From the NCBI RefSeq assembly GCF_000224145.3, contig NW_004190438.2, forward strand, positions 62,001 through 126,000: DNA of 64,000 bases, written 5' to 3'. Shown here piece after piece: positions 13,301 through 26,900 of this stretch. Each line of letters begins with the position of its first letter. The stretch's first letter is position 1. The notes beneath the pieces are model-generated. The model was not told the DNA's origin. It made no database searches and saw nothing but the letters and a program-made list of their open reading frames with translations. The translations under genes were made by a program, and so were the position numbers. This DNA comes from Ciona intestinalis. Its lineage: Eukaryota > Chordata > Ascidiacea > Phlebobranchia > Cionidae.

Positions 13301-15021
13301 TCGTAAACGTTCTTTTTTTATTTATTTATAAAATATATATTGTATTTTTTTAACATATACTAAAACAGACCTGCTGTGCTTCATCCGTAACTTTATTGAC
13401 AGATAGGACAAGCCTTTGGTTCGAAAATAAAGCGGAATTGAAGCGATTTCTATTCGTGTTTGCAACTTCTTCATTTTGTTTCCAGGCAATTCCGTTGCAA
13501 TGAAAGGAGTTGGAAACCTCAAAGTCAAAATGCGGCATTTTACGTTTATTCGCTGACCCTATAAACAATACAAAATAGGAATATAAACGTGCATGAGCGC
13601 ATGGCTTATATATTGGATAGCTCGCATTTGACCCAGTTTATGGAGTTGGGTTGGACATTCGAATATACCATTCTTATGGGCATATATCGGTCCTTAAGCA
13701 GGACACTTTACTAACCGACAATTGCTTCAATTCATTAGTTTCCTATAGGTTGTTTAAATGAATAAATTTAACTTACTTTATCTTCGAATGGCCAGAAAAA
13801 GACGTCGTTATAACACGGGTATTCTGTTTCATACACCTCGTGCCAGCTTAGGTGGCACCATGTATTTTATTTTTTTCATTTTTTTACGTATAGCTCATAA
13901 TTTGGACAACCCATTAGTGACTACTGGGTTGGAGCAATTGCCGTTAAGTGTTTTGACCAAGGACACATACGCCCACGATGGTAGCAGCGTCGAGCCTTGA
14001 ACCCATTACATCTGGGTTAGAGGCACGCAAGCTAACTTTGCCACGGCGTTTAAAAAGATTCTAAAAAATAAATCACATACAAAGTTAAATACTGTAAAGT
14101 TTAATGTCATGTGAATGAAAAGTTAAATAATGACATACCATGTGATCGAAAATGTCCGTGGTTTGATGTAAATATTCTCTCACCGCGGTTGGCAATAACA
14201 GATGATTGCAAAGAACCTTGAGTAGCTGCACGACTTGTGTGCTTTGGGTGGAGCTTGGTAAACCTACTAGGACCATATGTATATTTTATTAATTAATTCA
14301 GTACCTTGTGATTACAATATGACAATACACATACATTGATCGGTCACTTCGTCCGTCTTTGTATTCCCTATGTATTTTGTTAAATGTTGGCTGGCGGGCA
14401 GATGCATTAAGTTGAATATCGGCAGTTTCTAACAACGGCGTGTAATTACATGCTTTAAACGTGGCAGTAGCGTGGGATGGTGGAAGTGGATGGTTCTTTG
14501 GGCATAAATCACGGTGTTCACGTTGTTTTCGACTTCGTTTATTTCTCAATTCTTTTTCCGTCACTGCAGCATGTTTATAACAAACTTTCTATTTCGATAT
14601 TTATAATAAAACTGTTACAAATATTAAAAATACCTAAATGATACTTTTCAAACAGAATCATAGTCGATAGCTCTCTTGCTTTTGGACTGTAATTATTCCC
14701 GATAGAATCACTGAAACATAATTTAAACTGAGTTATAAACAGTGTATTGCGTCGTTAATTCCTAATAATCATTAAGTCAGTATACCTGATCATTCGGCAA
14801 TGTTTTTCCTCCTTTGTTGGAACCGCGCTCGTCCAAGGTCCCTGTTGTATAATCTTTGGTTTGCCGCTCAATGTCGACTGCAAGTACTTGTTAGTAATGT
14901 AAATGTTAGTTTCATCGTTAAAACACATGACTACCTGTGGTCGATCCAGAGATGGAAGATTTTGTATTGTAGACCTTCTCCTGCTGCCCTGCCATGCTTC
15001 ATACTTACGAGAAGTATTCAT
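4370..15021 (-). CDS. Axonemal dynein heavy chain, inner-arm type (5' part: tail to AAA1)
   Basis: About 32 exons, roughly 1,600 residues, run from an ATG at 15021 to a donor at 4370/4369. Clear exons include 15021-14786, 14710-14634, 14563-14335, 14263-14139, 13558-13371, 13271-13106, 12771-12642, 12398-12365, 10781-10579, 9465-9258, 8711-8513, 7694-7502, 7412-7228, 6908-6709, 5691-5539, 4958-4762 and 4597-4370. The middle exons carry the dynein linker ([58 protein letters not shown]). The last exon holds the AAA1 P-loop GPAGTGKTE and Walker [10 protein letters not shown]. The wording is closest, from memory, to the single-headed inner-arm group (DNAH3/7/12-like), which drives ciliary and flagellar beating. 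AAA2-AAA6, the stalk and the C-terminus are absent from the window. The junction between the candidate exons near 12254-12151 and 11866-11711 does not keep phase in my reading, so an exon there is misplaced. The exon ending at 10396 uses a GC donor. Confidence 0.9.
7902..8098 (-). mobile_element. MITE family A copy
   Basis: About 197 bp, ends TATAGTAGGGTGGAGGAAG and CCCACCCTACTATA. Lies in a dynein intron. It is followed by a different, family B element to 8465. Confidence 0.88.
8120..8465. mobile_element. Second MITE-like family (B)
   Basis: Bounded by blocks such as CTGTCCCGTCTTACC and CCCGTCTTACCCCACTCTAT. The block TAATTCGTGGTAT...ATTAGGCAATATAG recurs at about 30950-31020. Another relative with GTAAGACGGGACAG lies at about 514-960. 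Ends resemble, but differ from, family A. Confidence 0.55.
9519..9706 (+). mobile_element. MITE family A copy
   Basis: TATAGGGTGGGGGAAGACGG start and CCCACCCTACTACATA end, with the forward interior (ATCGTGTTTTAAACAATTA). Dynein intron. Confidence 0.85.
11196..11390 (+). mobile_element. MITE family A copy
   Basis: Slightly degenerate ends (TGTGGGGGAAGACAGGACAC, CTCCACCCTACCATAC), forward interior. Dynein intron. Confidence 0.8.
11945..12142 (+). mobile_element. MITE family A copy
   Basis: TATAGTAGGGTGGGGGGAGA start, CCCACCCTACTGTA end, forward interior. Dynein intron, close to the exon junction that I could not phase. Confidence 0.88.
12793..12974 (+). mobile_element. MITE family A, degenerate copy
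   Basis: Interior CTCGATCGTGTTTTAAACAA and CTTACTACCAAATG are family blocks; the ends are eroded. Dynein intron. Confidence 0.6.
13755..14050 (-). mobile_element. tRNA-derived SINE copy
   Basis: Read on the minus strand, it begins with a tRNA-like head (GCCGTGGCAAAG box A, GGGTTCAAGGCTCG box B). It continues through CCTTGGTCAAAACACTTAA and AATTGCTCCAACCCAGTAG and ends near AAGATAAAGTAAGTTAAAT with a short ATTCAT tail. Lies in a dynein intron. Confidence 0.75.
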
Positions 15022-15509
15022 ATTATACTCTATATTCAGTTTGTCATTGCTTTGGGCGCAAAAAATCTGAAATTAAGCAAGAATAAAATCATTTTGGTGA
15101 CCGATATATCCTTTTCGTAAGTAAATGCGAAAGTTGCTTTTATACAAAACTTCTCCTAGAGCTGTTATCACTTTATGACTAACTGTAATACGAGTGACCT
15201 TTACGGTTACAACTTCGACGTCAATTAAATGCGTATTACATAACAACTCGACCTGTTAACGATTGAAGGGAGAACCTTAAAATGAGAGAGAAATTATTTA
15301 AAAAAACTAGAATGGCCAAGCGATATGGGTGGAAAATTGTTTTTGTAAGCCAACGTTCATCGACGGCTCATTGACTGAATAACGAGTCAAAAGGCGCACG
15401 GAAAATATATAAGTGAAAGCTCGCGATCGAACAATACCTATTGTGTTGGTCGCTGATGTTGGTTTAAGGTCCACAAACGGCATAATAATGTGCTTATGAA
15501 CATTAACCT

Positions 15510-15524
15510 GTTACCATTGGTAAC
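15510..15524. promoter_or_regulatory. Candidate RFX X-box upstream of the dynein gene
   Basis: GTTACC-ATT-GGTAAC is a near-perfect inverted repeat with a 3-base spacer. It fits the RFX half-site pattern RYYNYY-N1-3-RRNRAC. It sits about 490 bp upstream of the dynein ATG at 15021. RFX factors are established regulators of ciliary genes, so the site makes sense in this promoter. Function is inferred from motif and position only; short palindromes also arise by chance. Confidence 0.45.
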
Positions 15525-15697
15525 TGTTAAATCATATTTTAAAAGTTTAAAAATGAACCGTTTGTACAAAAAAAAATCATTATAAAACATCAAACAAAAG
15601 ATGAGTAAAACGAGATTTGTTACAATGCTAACAACTATGTTTAAATTACAGATGTTGCCATTTTCGTAATAAAATTGTTGCTACAAACTGTATATAT

Positions 15698-15888
15698 ATA
15701 GTAGGGTGGGGAAAGATGGGACACCTTTAACACATAATTTCCAAATAGCCTGATCGTGTTTTACAGAATTATAACAAAGGTCTGTGGAAGTCGTAAGGAT
15801 ACGGTTTCATAATTCTTGGAATGTTCGTTGTTTACTACCAAATGGAAGGAGAAAACAAGATGTCCCATCTTCCCCCACCCTATTATAT
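15698..15888 (+). mobile_element. MITE family A copy
   Basis: 191 bp, TATAGTAGGGTGGGGAAAG to CCCCCACCCTATTATA. Lies about 175 bp distal to the X-box-like site upstream of dynein. Confidence 0.88.
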
Positions 15889-16365
15889 TTAAGTAAATTG
15901 CTACAAACTGTGTATATAGTTAAGTAAATGTAGATCGCCCGTAGCCGACAAAACAATTCTACCGAATTGAGAGATTCGTAAAAATAAAATAACGTTTAAG
16001 ATCTGACAAGATATTCTCCAGCTCGCTTTATCAAAATTAACTTGATGTTTCTTTCTCCCCTATCATAAAACTGCCCTTAAAAATAAAAAGTAAAAATAAA
16101 GAAAACTTAGTTAACAAAAGACGAATTTAAAATTGGACCTCTCTAGCATATTGTCAGTAATTAACTTCACGCACTTTCACATTGCGCGTACCTTTTATAC
16201 ATTTCATATTTCGTAACCAAGTTACCGTACGAATAGAAAAAGGTATTACCGGCCTCAACAATTACAAAATATCCCAAAGAACCATACATGGCCCCGAACT
16301 ATTATTGAATGCAGATTAAATAACATTACCTAAGCCGTAAAAAGTTTCCTTTTGGATTTAAACAT

Positions 16366-16558
16366 ATTAGTTGGGTGAGATAAGATGGGATAGCTTTAAA
16401 TACTATTTTCTCGTCCCGTTTGATAGTAAACAAAGAGCGTTCCAAGAACTATAAAACCGTATCCTTACGACTTCCATAGATTGTTGTTAATTGTTTAAAA
16501 CACGATCAAGATGTATTATATGTGTTGGTGGTGTCCCATCCTACCCCACGGTATTATA
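16366..16558 (-). mobile_element. MITE family A copy
   Basis: Reverse interior (CTCGTCCCGTTTGATAGTAA ... AAACACGATCAAGAT) between eroded ends. Intergenic. Confidence 0.78.
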
Positions 16559-17970
16559 TTAAACATCAGCAGTTCTGCGAAGAATTAATGACATATACAA
16601 CTTCTCTTACTATGTCGGATATTTTACTAACTGAGAAAAGAATTATTGTTTAGGTAGGCTACATTTTAAATCGTTGAATCATATTGCGCAAATGAAATAT
16701 TACTTCCCTCGTAGAATCGCACGCATAGACAGCAACATACTTAGTGCTTGTCTAAACCTAGGCTGTTTCGAAGACACTCCTACATCACTTTAAAGCGCGC
16801 AACTGTGTTTGTAAATGCGAACACTTGGCCACAGTGGATCGGTTGCTTTCATAGAGAGTTTCAGTCAACAATTAGATGGCACTCCAACATTTGGTTGTAG
16901 TGACGTAACCCACTTCTGACGTGAAGCAGCTTTATCATCAGCAACCTTTCACACCTCGGATCACTTTCAATATAAAGGGGTTTGACATTTTAAAATTTTA
17001 ATCAAATTATAGGAGTTGATGGGTTTATGGCTTCATTAACTTGGCTGTCAGCATGGTACTTTAATTGTGATAACTATTACACGAGTTTCATTGCGTGAAT
17101 AATCAAAATTGAAATTTTGATTTTACATACGACAACGCGAATAACTTTTTTTGTTAACCTAAATATTTTACAAGGTGGACGCGCACGTAGGATGTCGGTT
17201 TTATTTAACGGTTTGAACAACGCACTGAGATTAAGCGGAAGAAATACAAAAACTTAACTTCCTTTACCTCTCGCTACTACTATCGCCACAGCAGCCTAAA
17301 TAAACACGCCAAAGTTTAAAACGGTCGCCCTTTTGTAACGGTTTTCGTTAAGGCACTCATCACGTTCGATAAATAAAAAATGACAGGAAATATTTCAAGA
17401 ACCGTTAACAAGAGAGAGTCGCACAACCGTTATTCATTCGATACCACAATTCATAACGGTTGAGGACAAAGAAGAACAATTGGAATTATTACATCAGAAG
17501 TAAACGACATCGTTCAAATATTAACAGCCAAACGTTGGGAAACAATGAACGTGGTAGAACTTAAATAGTTTTAATGAATAGTAGAGCAACGACCGAGACC
17601 ACACCCCACACAAATATATTGCATTTAATATAAATATATTATACTGCAAACATGAAGAATAAATTTTTCATAACAGTGAAAAAAAAATCGCAGCATGCTT
17701 CAGTAACTCATAAACGCGTCATGCAGCAAAGAATTTCTAGTACTTAATAATGAAAGAAGCAAGTGCATCTGAAAATACAAACAATAGCAGTAGGAATAAA
17801 TACTAGAGAAAGTAATTTAAGTTTTTAGGCAGATGGACATTCATGCAAGAACAAGGCACGCAAAAACTCATGAAAGTTGGTTTTAGTTTAAAAAAATAAA
17901 CACGAGATAGGTATCGTATGATATGTTTGTAGCAATAACGGTGTTCCAACAAGAGTATGTATAATGTCTA

Positions 17971-20900
17971 TCAATTAGAATGATTCACATTTATCCCACA
18001 AATCTCCCTCCAACTTGTGTTTGTCTCACTGACAGCTGAGTTATGTTCAGTTAATTGTTTCTCCAGCATTGAAACTTCCTTTCTGTGTTTTTAACGAGAG
18101 AAATATGTTAGCCAGGAATAAAATAAAGTCACAGACAAGTTTTTAGTTTGCAAAAATAGATACCATGTAAAAAAAACAGCCCATTCTAAGGTTAACTTTG
18201 TGCATGAAAATTTAAATGCACATGTTCTTGCCTGCTAGGTGCCTTGTTAAGACAACAAAAACAAAGTATTGTGGTAAGAGCTCTTTCACACTAAATGTTA
18301 ATATATATTATGTTAGCTAGAACTGACCTGAGGTTTTTTAACATGTCGTCTACGTCAGTAACAGAAGCTGGTGTAGTTGTGTTCTTCATAGTTTCATCTA
18401 ACAAAGAACCTACACAACACACTTTATTATTAGCTACAATAACGCAATATTAATAGAAAGGGATTAAAGCATGTAAGTTGTTTTATTCAATAAATTATAA
18501 ATATTTTACCAGAACTATTTATTGAAGAATCTCGTTTATTTCTTTGATTAAATGACGACAACCATGAAAGTGAACGAAGATTTTTTTGTAATTTCTTTGA
18601 TCTTTCCTGATATCGAAGTTTGTCGCGGCGAGTTTCATCGAGATGATAACTAACTTTTTTCAGCTTTATCTGTTAAATAACAACTTGTACACTAAATTGC
18701 AACTTTCGTATTTTACATTTAAGTTTAAAAAAAAATCAACTAAAAAATGAAAAAACAGGTTTCATATAGTAAAATATATGTTGCATGCTTTTATTAAGTA
18801 AATTTTTTAAGGCTCATCTAGACCGTTCTAATGCACAAGAATTTATAGTAAATCATTCTTAAGATGTGTAAACCTCAAGATTTTGAATTGTGATCCTTAA
18901 TTTCTTGTTGGCATCAACCAGCAATTCAAGTCTTCCATTAGCTTCATCAAGCTTCTTATCATAATGCAACATTCTGTTCTTCTTCAATTCGGTGAATTCT
19001 AATCCATGCAATCTCTTCATCTCAGTCATCTGAATCTACACAAACGTCATTATTAATTGATTTTCATTACAACAAATGATGGAAAAAAACAAAACTTAAA
19101 CAAATGTTACGAGCTCCTGAATAAGCAAACAAAATATGTTCATTTATCTTCACAAAATATGTCAGTAAAGAGAATAATTTTTTTATTTAAATAATGCAGA
19201 ATTCCAATGCATTAATATGGGTTGATAGAAGCATGTATAAAAAACCTGTAAAGCTATGTTTTCTTTTTCCTTATGTTCTGCGGCATCCTTCCATTGACTT
19301 AATTCCTCACACAATCTACTTGTTTTAACCTTCATACCATCATCATCTAATGGAGATGGAATCAAAGCTTTTGTTTCATTTTTTAAAATTCCAATTTCTT
19401 TTAATAAATCTGATATCTTCATATCAGAAGCTGTTGATTTGTCTTCAGCTTCTTTCAATTTTTTCCTCAGTATTTTCACAGTTTGTTTGTATGCTTTTAA
19501 CTTTGCTGCATCGCTTGTTTTAAACAAACATGCAACATCTGACGGATTAGGAATTATCGGGAGGTTGCTTTCATTAGTTTGTGTTGAAACAGATGATTGC
19601 ATGATTTGTAATTTCTCTTCAATGGATCGGTTTAGGTTCAGATCCCCTGCTTGGTGGCAAGTACAAGTTACAGAATTACTATTGGCAGTTTGGCAGGATG
19701 CATGCCTCACATTATAGTCAGCACCAATGGATGATATCTCGTTTGAGTTATTTATCACAGTTTGGGGTTGGTTTAAAGAAATATTACAAATGTTTGATTG
19801 CGAAGATGTTGAATTACAAATAGTCGGAGAAGTTGATTGTAAAGAGTTTGAAACATTGTTTTCTTTCGTAAAGGAAAGCCTGGAAAAATAGTTTTCGTTT
19901 GTCTCTTTACAAGAGTTGGTTTGTTTTACATCAGTGTAAGTTGCTGATGAATCGTTTGTAGATTGGCGTTGATTATGTAGTAGTTCTGTAGACTCACAGC
20001 TTGTCTGGGTTGAAACATCTGTTAAAAACAATTCAGATAAAAAAAACTTCAATGATATGATGATAATTCATGAGAATGGAGAAGTGAGAAAACTTCAAGG
20101 TTGTTTACATGTTTGATAGACATTATTGGATAATTGTAAACATGTTTGTCATGGAGTAATCAGCTAAACTGTAATTGCTTCAACCCATTGATCACTATTA
20201 GCAATAAGTAACCCAAATTGTATAAAAAAGAAAGAACATTCACCACAATGCACTAGGTGTTTATAAACAACACAAGTAATGCAATAAGACATGTTAGACA
20301 AATGATTTGAACTTACCCCTCAACAATAAAATTCTAAACTAACACATTACTGCTTTACCTGTTTGTGGAAATTTTTCTTCCTTAATTTGAGAATGTTGTA
20401 ATTTAGCTTTGACTTGTTCCCCCCATTGCTGGTAATGTTTTTGTAACGATGCGAGATATTGTTGTTGTTGGGAAACTGCTTGTTTTAATTTGTCTCGTTC
20501 CGTTGTAACAAACTTAACATGTTCAGCTGGAATAAATAAATATAAACAGTTTGTTACATTATTAATATCTACGATATATCTGCAATGATTAGTAGGTTTG
20601 TCTATATCAGTGTTTTTAAACATTAATTGACAAAACAAATTACTTTATTATAATTATTTCGGATATCTATTTTAACTAATCTGAATTTAAAAAAGAAATA
20701 AATTGATAAGTTTTGACAATATGAACTACAACACTCACAAATGTTTGATTCCCTTTCTTTATATTCCTCCTTTTGTTCCAGCGCATTTACCAATTGTATA
20801 TTCAGAGAATTCATTTCTTGTTTTGCTGTTTGTACTTCTTCATTTAGTAACTCAAGCTTTGTAAGCAAACTTGAAACTTCCTGTAGCAGTTAAAATATTA

Positions 20901-23900
20901 ATAAAGGAAGCACCAAGCACTTTTTACTTCATCAACATTTTAAAGAAACATTCTTTACCAAGTTGTTGTGGAGTATATTAAATTACAAATCTTGCGAAGA
21001 GAATTGAAAAACATTTGTAAAAACATTAAATTAGAGTGTTAAGATAATTTGTGTATTACTGTATGTGGACCATGTGGTACATGATCATATCTTCATATGC
21101 ATCTTTTTTTAATCAAGAAGATAAATCTTCCATTTAAGCCAAACCATATAATCAATGTTTACGATTTATAAACAATGAGGGTTAGAGTTCTGCATTATTT
21201 TAGAAATAAATATTTAAAATCAAATAGTACGTACATTTGATTTATCCATTACTCTTTGCTTTTCACAAGCAAACTGTATCTTGAATTCTTCATTTGAGTT
21301 ACGAAGCTCACTGTTATACTCAGTTAAATGAGAGATTTCCAATTTAGCTTTTTCATTTAGTTTGCTCAGTTCTTTAAGACGCTGCGGAACAAAAGTTGTT
21401 CTTTCATTATGAGTAAACCAAAGTTTATATCATTTTGTTAAGAGCATATATAATAACATCTTACCTATTTGTATTTATACTCTTGCCTTTTATTATTTTC
21501 ATACATTTATGAAACAAAATAATATAAGAGAGTAAGACGTGAGCTGTTTTTAAACAAAATAATATACTACATAGTGAAGAGTAAGACCTTTTCCATATTT
21601 TGTATAAAACAAAAAAACCCGATGCTTTATATTTCACTATTTAACCCAAACAATAAGTACAATAAAGTATAGTAAGGCCAAATGAAGTTAAATTTAAACT
21701 AAACCTATTAGCAGGACATTAAAATGCCATTATTTTAAAGATCAAACATCATTTGATGAAAATTTACAAAACTTTAGTCTTAGTGCTTCATACCGAGAAC
21801 ACGTACACTCACTTTATTATAACTTTCCTCTATTTCTACCACTTTATTTTGCAGATTTAAGTTCATCTCTTCAAGCTGAGCAACATCCCTTGTTTGTTTC
21901 ATCAAATTTTCCTCTTGTTTTAACATCTCAGTCTTCATTTTATCTTCCACTAATTGCATTTGTTCAACTTTGGCAATTAAGTTTAGTTTTGTAGTCTGTA
22001 ACTCAGCTAACATCTCCTTTTGTTCGTGTGAATGATCTGCACGACCAACATTCTGTTGTTGCATCAAAACATTCTGCCTTAATTGAGTCACCTTGTGTAA
22101 AAAAAGGTTTATTTTTATATTTTTAATATACAGGGACAGCAAAAAGATTAAAAAAAATAAATAGAGCAAATAAAACCTAGAAAACATAACTTACTTCCAC
22201 AACTTGTTTATCTCTCTCATTTGTAACTATTTGAAGATGTTCCTTCCATTTTAAAGACTCTTTGTTTTTCAATTCAATAAGCAAAGTGTTTTGTTTGAGT
22301 TTTTCTGACATCATGGCTAATTCTTTTTGTAGTCTTAATAATTCTTCTTCTTTTCTTTCAAACTTGGCAATTGTCTTTTCCAATTCAGACTGCAAACAAA
22401 TGTAGAATTGTATAATATGATTTACTATCCCCTATTGTACCTGTAAAGAATTAGTTGATATTACTTACCTGAGATTTATCTTTTACAGTTACAGCATCTT
22501 GATACAAACATTGCAATTTCTCGTACTTAATTTCATACTCTGAACAAGTTTGTGCATTTTCCTTTACTTGGCTACGAAAACAAGGTATGTTTAGATAAAG
22601 ATTAATAGTTTAGGATGTTTCACAAGTCAAAATGTTAATTTATTTTAATAAATCAATGAATTTGTAATCAATTTAAACCTTGTACTTATGTACCGTGCAT
22701 CTAATCCAGTATCTATAACATATTTAATATTTCAAATGAAAACCTAAATATTTAAAAACATAATATATAGTAGGTTGGGGGAAGATGGGACACCTTTTCA
22801 TTCTTTTTTCTCGCCCAATTTGGTAGTAAACAAAGAAAATGCAAAGAATTATAAAACAGTATCCTCACGACTCCCATAGACCGTTGTTAATTGTTTAAAA
22901 CACGATCAGGATATCTGGATATTATGTGGTAAAAGTGTTCCATCTGGGATCCCCCACCCTACTGTACCAGTATACTAAGTTTTCTTATGAAATATAATAA
23001 TATTACCAAGCCAAATGATCAGCGTGAAGTTTTGTTTTCTCTGTAAGTTTCTGCATTTCTTCTTTTGTTCTAACATGTTCACTTTCACCTTTTACCACTT
23101 TTCTCTGCAACTCAACAACCTGTTTAATGAAATGAAATTATAATTTTTGCACTTGTCAAGTGCTGGTTACCAAAAATATATTAAATGTGTTTTAGTATTT
23201 GTAAAAATCTTTAATAATGTTTTCAACTTTATTAAAGATTTTTTAAACATACATATTAATGTTACAACATTTGCTAATTGTTGTTACTACTTTGATGAAA
23301 TAATCAACAGCCATAGATATGTAACATTTGTTATACATCTATGGCGTAGTTGACTCCTGGTTGGTTTATTACCAAACTAAATGGATTTTTTAAACTGATG
23401 ATGTAAAAAAATTCATTATGTCACTTATTACTAGATGGTATTATGGATAATACCAACTGGAAGAGTTTTTACCAATTATAAGTAACCTTATGAAATTTTT
23501 TAAAATAATTGTATCAGAATGCATTATTTGCATTACTTTGCCCCAAAAGGTTAAACAGGTCGCATTCAAACCGCAGTTAGCAGGTACAGACGCCCTGGAC
23601 CAGGGCCCATGGTTTATAGTAAAGCTTAAAAACAATGACAAAACGTGTAATTCAAAGAAATAGCCTAATTTGCGAGAATTCCTTATAGCATAAGTTTTAT
23701 TATTGTACAAATGTACAACATACTTCATTCTTTTTCTCCATAATTCTTTGCTTAAGAAGTTGAGTTTCTTGTTTAAATGAAACCCTTTCTTCCTTAAAGA
23801 CTTTACGTTGCATTTCCAACTGTTGTTTCACGCCTTCTTCTCTTGCGACAATGTTAGACTAAATAAAATTAAAATTTTGTAAATGGTAAAACAGTGAATA

Positions 23901-26900
23901 TTTACTGTTGTTAGTTGGTTGTAATTTAAATTAAGGAGCCCAGACCAGGGGTTTTCAGACTTTTATACAAAAACAAAGTTTTAGGACTAGTAACAAATTT
24001 ACAGCTACTTTGTGGCTTTAATTTACAGGTTTTAACGTTTGAAAAATCAGACTTCAAAGTTGTCAAAAAAAAAACGCACTGGCTGGCACCCGGCACTGTA
24101 ACATGACAATACAATATTTCGACAGTTACTGACTATAAAGCAAAGGCTAACCACACAAAATAGCCCACCAAGCATAGTGTTAGTGGAATATTAGTTTTTG
24201 TCACTTTGAGATTTTTAACATTTGTCATTTTTCCCAAAAAATATATTTATACCTGTATTTTAAGTTACAGTATGATATAGGAATTTAACCTGTGCCAAGT
24301 AATCATGCCTGATTGGTGCCGGTGTATCATTACCTAACACATAATTTTTAGGTAAAATAAACAGAAAACGTATGTGGGTAACACGTCATGTTTTGCTGCA
24401 AACATATTTTTTTTGGGGGGGGGGCACAACTAAATAATATTTTAATAAAAAAATACTACTGATACTATTTATTAGGGAGATGTACTATTTAACATATATA
24501 TGATCTTACTATGACCAAAATGATAAATGTTTTAAAATATTGACCTTGTCAGAAATTTCCTGTTTAAGTTTTGTAAGGCACATTTCAACATGAAACAAGT
24601 CCTTATGTAGTTTGGCTACCACTGCATCAAGAGAATGTTTTTCTTCACTTTTAATGGAGAGTTGAGATTGAAGTTGGTTAACCGATGAAGTTTGCATCAT
24701 AAGCGCCTTTCTTACGTTGGCAGACTCATTTTTTAATTTATCATGAGCTTCATTTGTTAACAGTAACCTGGGGTTAAAAATTAAGTATATATATATATGC
24801 TGGTGATATATATATATATATGCATATATATATATATATATGTATCATTTTTAACAGTTGATAAACAATATAAGTCACCAGCATATGATACCATGTGTAT
24901 TTGGTGTTGGTGTTAAAACAGTTGATCAAATAGACAAATAATATTTAAACATCTTATATTTTAGCCTATTTTCTAAACATTTTGTTTACCGGTCTTCTAC
25001 TTTTTGTAGTTGGTTTTTTGTATCTGCAAGTTGACGATCTTTAGTTAGGAGTTGCATTGAATATTCCTCTCTTACAAGTCGAAGTTGGGAGAAGTTATTT
25101 TCAGATTCAACATTTTCATTCGAGCTTTTTTCAATAAATGATTCCAACCGTAACACTTTACCATGCATTTCACTACACTGAAGTAAATAATCTTTATTAT
25201 AAAATATTTCATTTGCTTATGTTGTTACAACTTGTTAGCTTTAAATTACCTCTTCTTGAAGCGATTTATTTCGATTCATTACATTTTCAACTTCTCGTTT
25301 TTTTTCATTTAATTCATTTTTATTCCGATCTCTGTCAACCTGAGTCAACTCAAGCAACTGCGATGTTTCTGACAACTCCAGTTTTAGTTGCTTCACATAT
25401 TCGTTCATGGATGTTTTGTGAGTCTCCCACACTTCCTAAAAAACAACAGAAATATAAAGTATTTATATATTTAATTATATATTATATATATAGAATATAA
25501 GCAAAACCCAACCGAATATTCAAAAGTTCTTACCATCTTACTTTCCATTTGCTTCTTGAAAAACTTTAATTCTTTATCACGTACAGCAAGTTCTGTTTGA
25601 GATGTTTTTAGCTGATCATATAATTTATTCTTTTCTTCAGATATTTCATAAATGTCAAGTTGTAATTGTTGTTTGCTTGATACAAGGATAGCTATGTCAG
25701 CTTCAGCAAGCTTTAAGAAAAACATGTATCATACCAATTAGTACTTAATATTATACATGATACATTTATATATATAATTGACATTGTTTTTTTTTACATT
25801 TTCCAATGTAATGTTTAAATTAAATCTACACATTTGTACCAATATTGTTTTTGTTTGTCACATGACTCATTTAAAATTCCCATTGGGCAGCATACCAAAC
25901 ATATAAAAGTATGACTGACAATTTAGACAAACCAAAAACAGACATATACAATGTTAGCTGTATCAGCTCAAACCCACATCTACTGGGGTAGAGACAGGCA
26001 CGCTAACCATTGTTCAACGCACTGAGCTGTGCATAATAAAATACTTGTAAGCACAGGTAGAGGACTAGACGTACACGGTTGCAATAGGATTACCATGTGT
26101 AGTAATCGTAGCAAAAATCCTGGAGATTGGGAGGAGTCTATAATATCTATTTTATCCAAAAAGTGTTCAAGTTAAAATGCGGGTATAAAATAATATACAA
26201 GCAACATTAGATGTAGAATTTTAGCTTGTTCTACATTTCTGACTTAGCTAGCTATCTATTATCTTTAGAATAGTACAACATATCTTCAGACTGGAATTCG
26301 GAGTTATGGTAATGCAATCGCTGTACCGTTTTTTTATTTTTTTATTATACTTTCTTCAGTACGTTTTATGTTGGAGGAAGAATAATTAGTTATCTCCGTC
26401 TCCTACATTTAGATATAACAGTGCAAATGCTTATACAAAAATGATTTTATACATTTATATTAAATAATTTAGCTGTAATATTAATCTTTTATCAACATTT
26501 TTTCGCGGTTGGGATTTCTTTGTAATTTAGTCTCAGAAATCAATTGAACATCAAGTACAAGTGATGTCATGTTGGGAAACTTACATCATTTTAAAGCAAA
26601 ATGGCTACAACTATAATTTGGAAGCTAATATGAGGAGACAGCAGTAAAAAAATAAAATGTTTCGGAAAGGTCTTGAAGTACTGGGAGGAATCCAAAGCAC
26701 ATGTATAGGCTAAATACCAATTCACAGAAATAAACTAATGAACATGTTTCCATACAAGCTAAAATTTGTATTGCCAGGTTTAAAATAGTCCCTTTAGTAG
26801 GTTATTAATTAAAAGTACTTTTTTAATGCCTATATAATATATAAAATCATTTTTTATGATTGTTGCACTGCAATATCTAAATGTATCTGGCAACTACTTG

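Larger units (their letters stand above)
15022..17970. other. Intergenic region between two minus-strand genes
   Basis: This region is upstream of the dynein gene and downstream of the coiled-coil gene. I see no coding exon in it. It holds the X-box-like site at 15510-15524, two MITE copies (15698-15888 and 16366-16558) and otherwise AT-rich sequence without recognisable structure. Confidence 0.6.

Noticed and set aside
25960..26035. Possible tRNA gene
   Set aside because: Box-like elements but poor cloverleaf; better explained as a SINE head.
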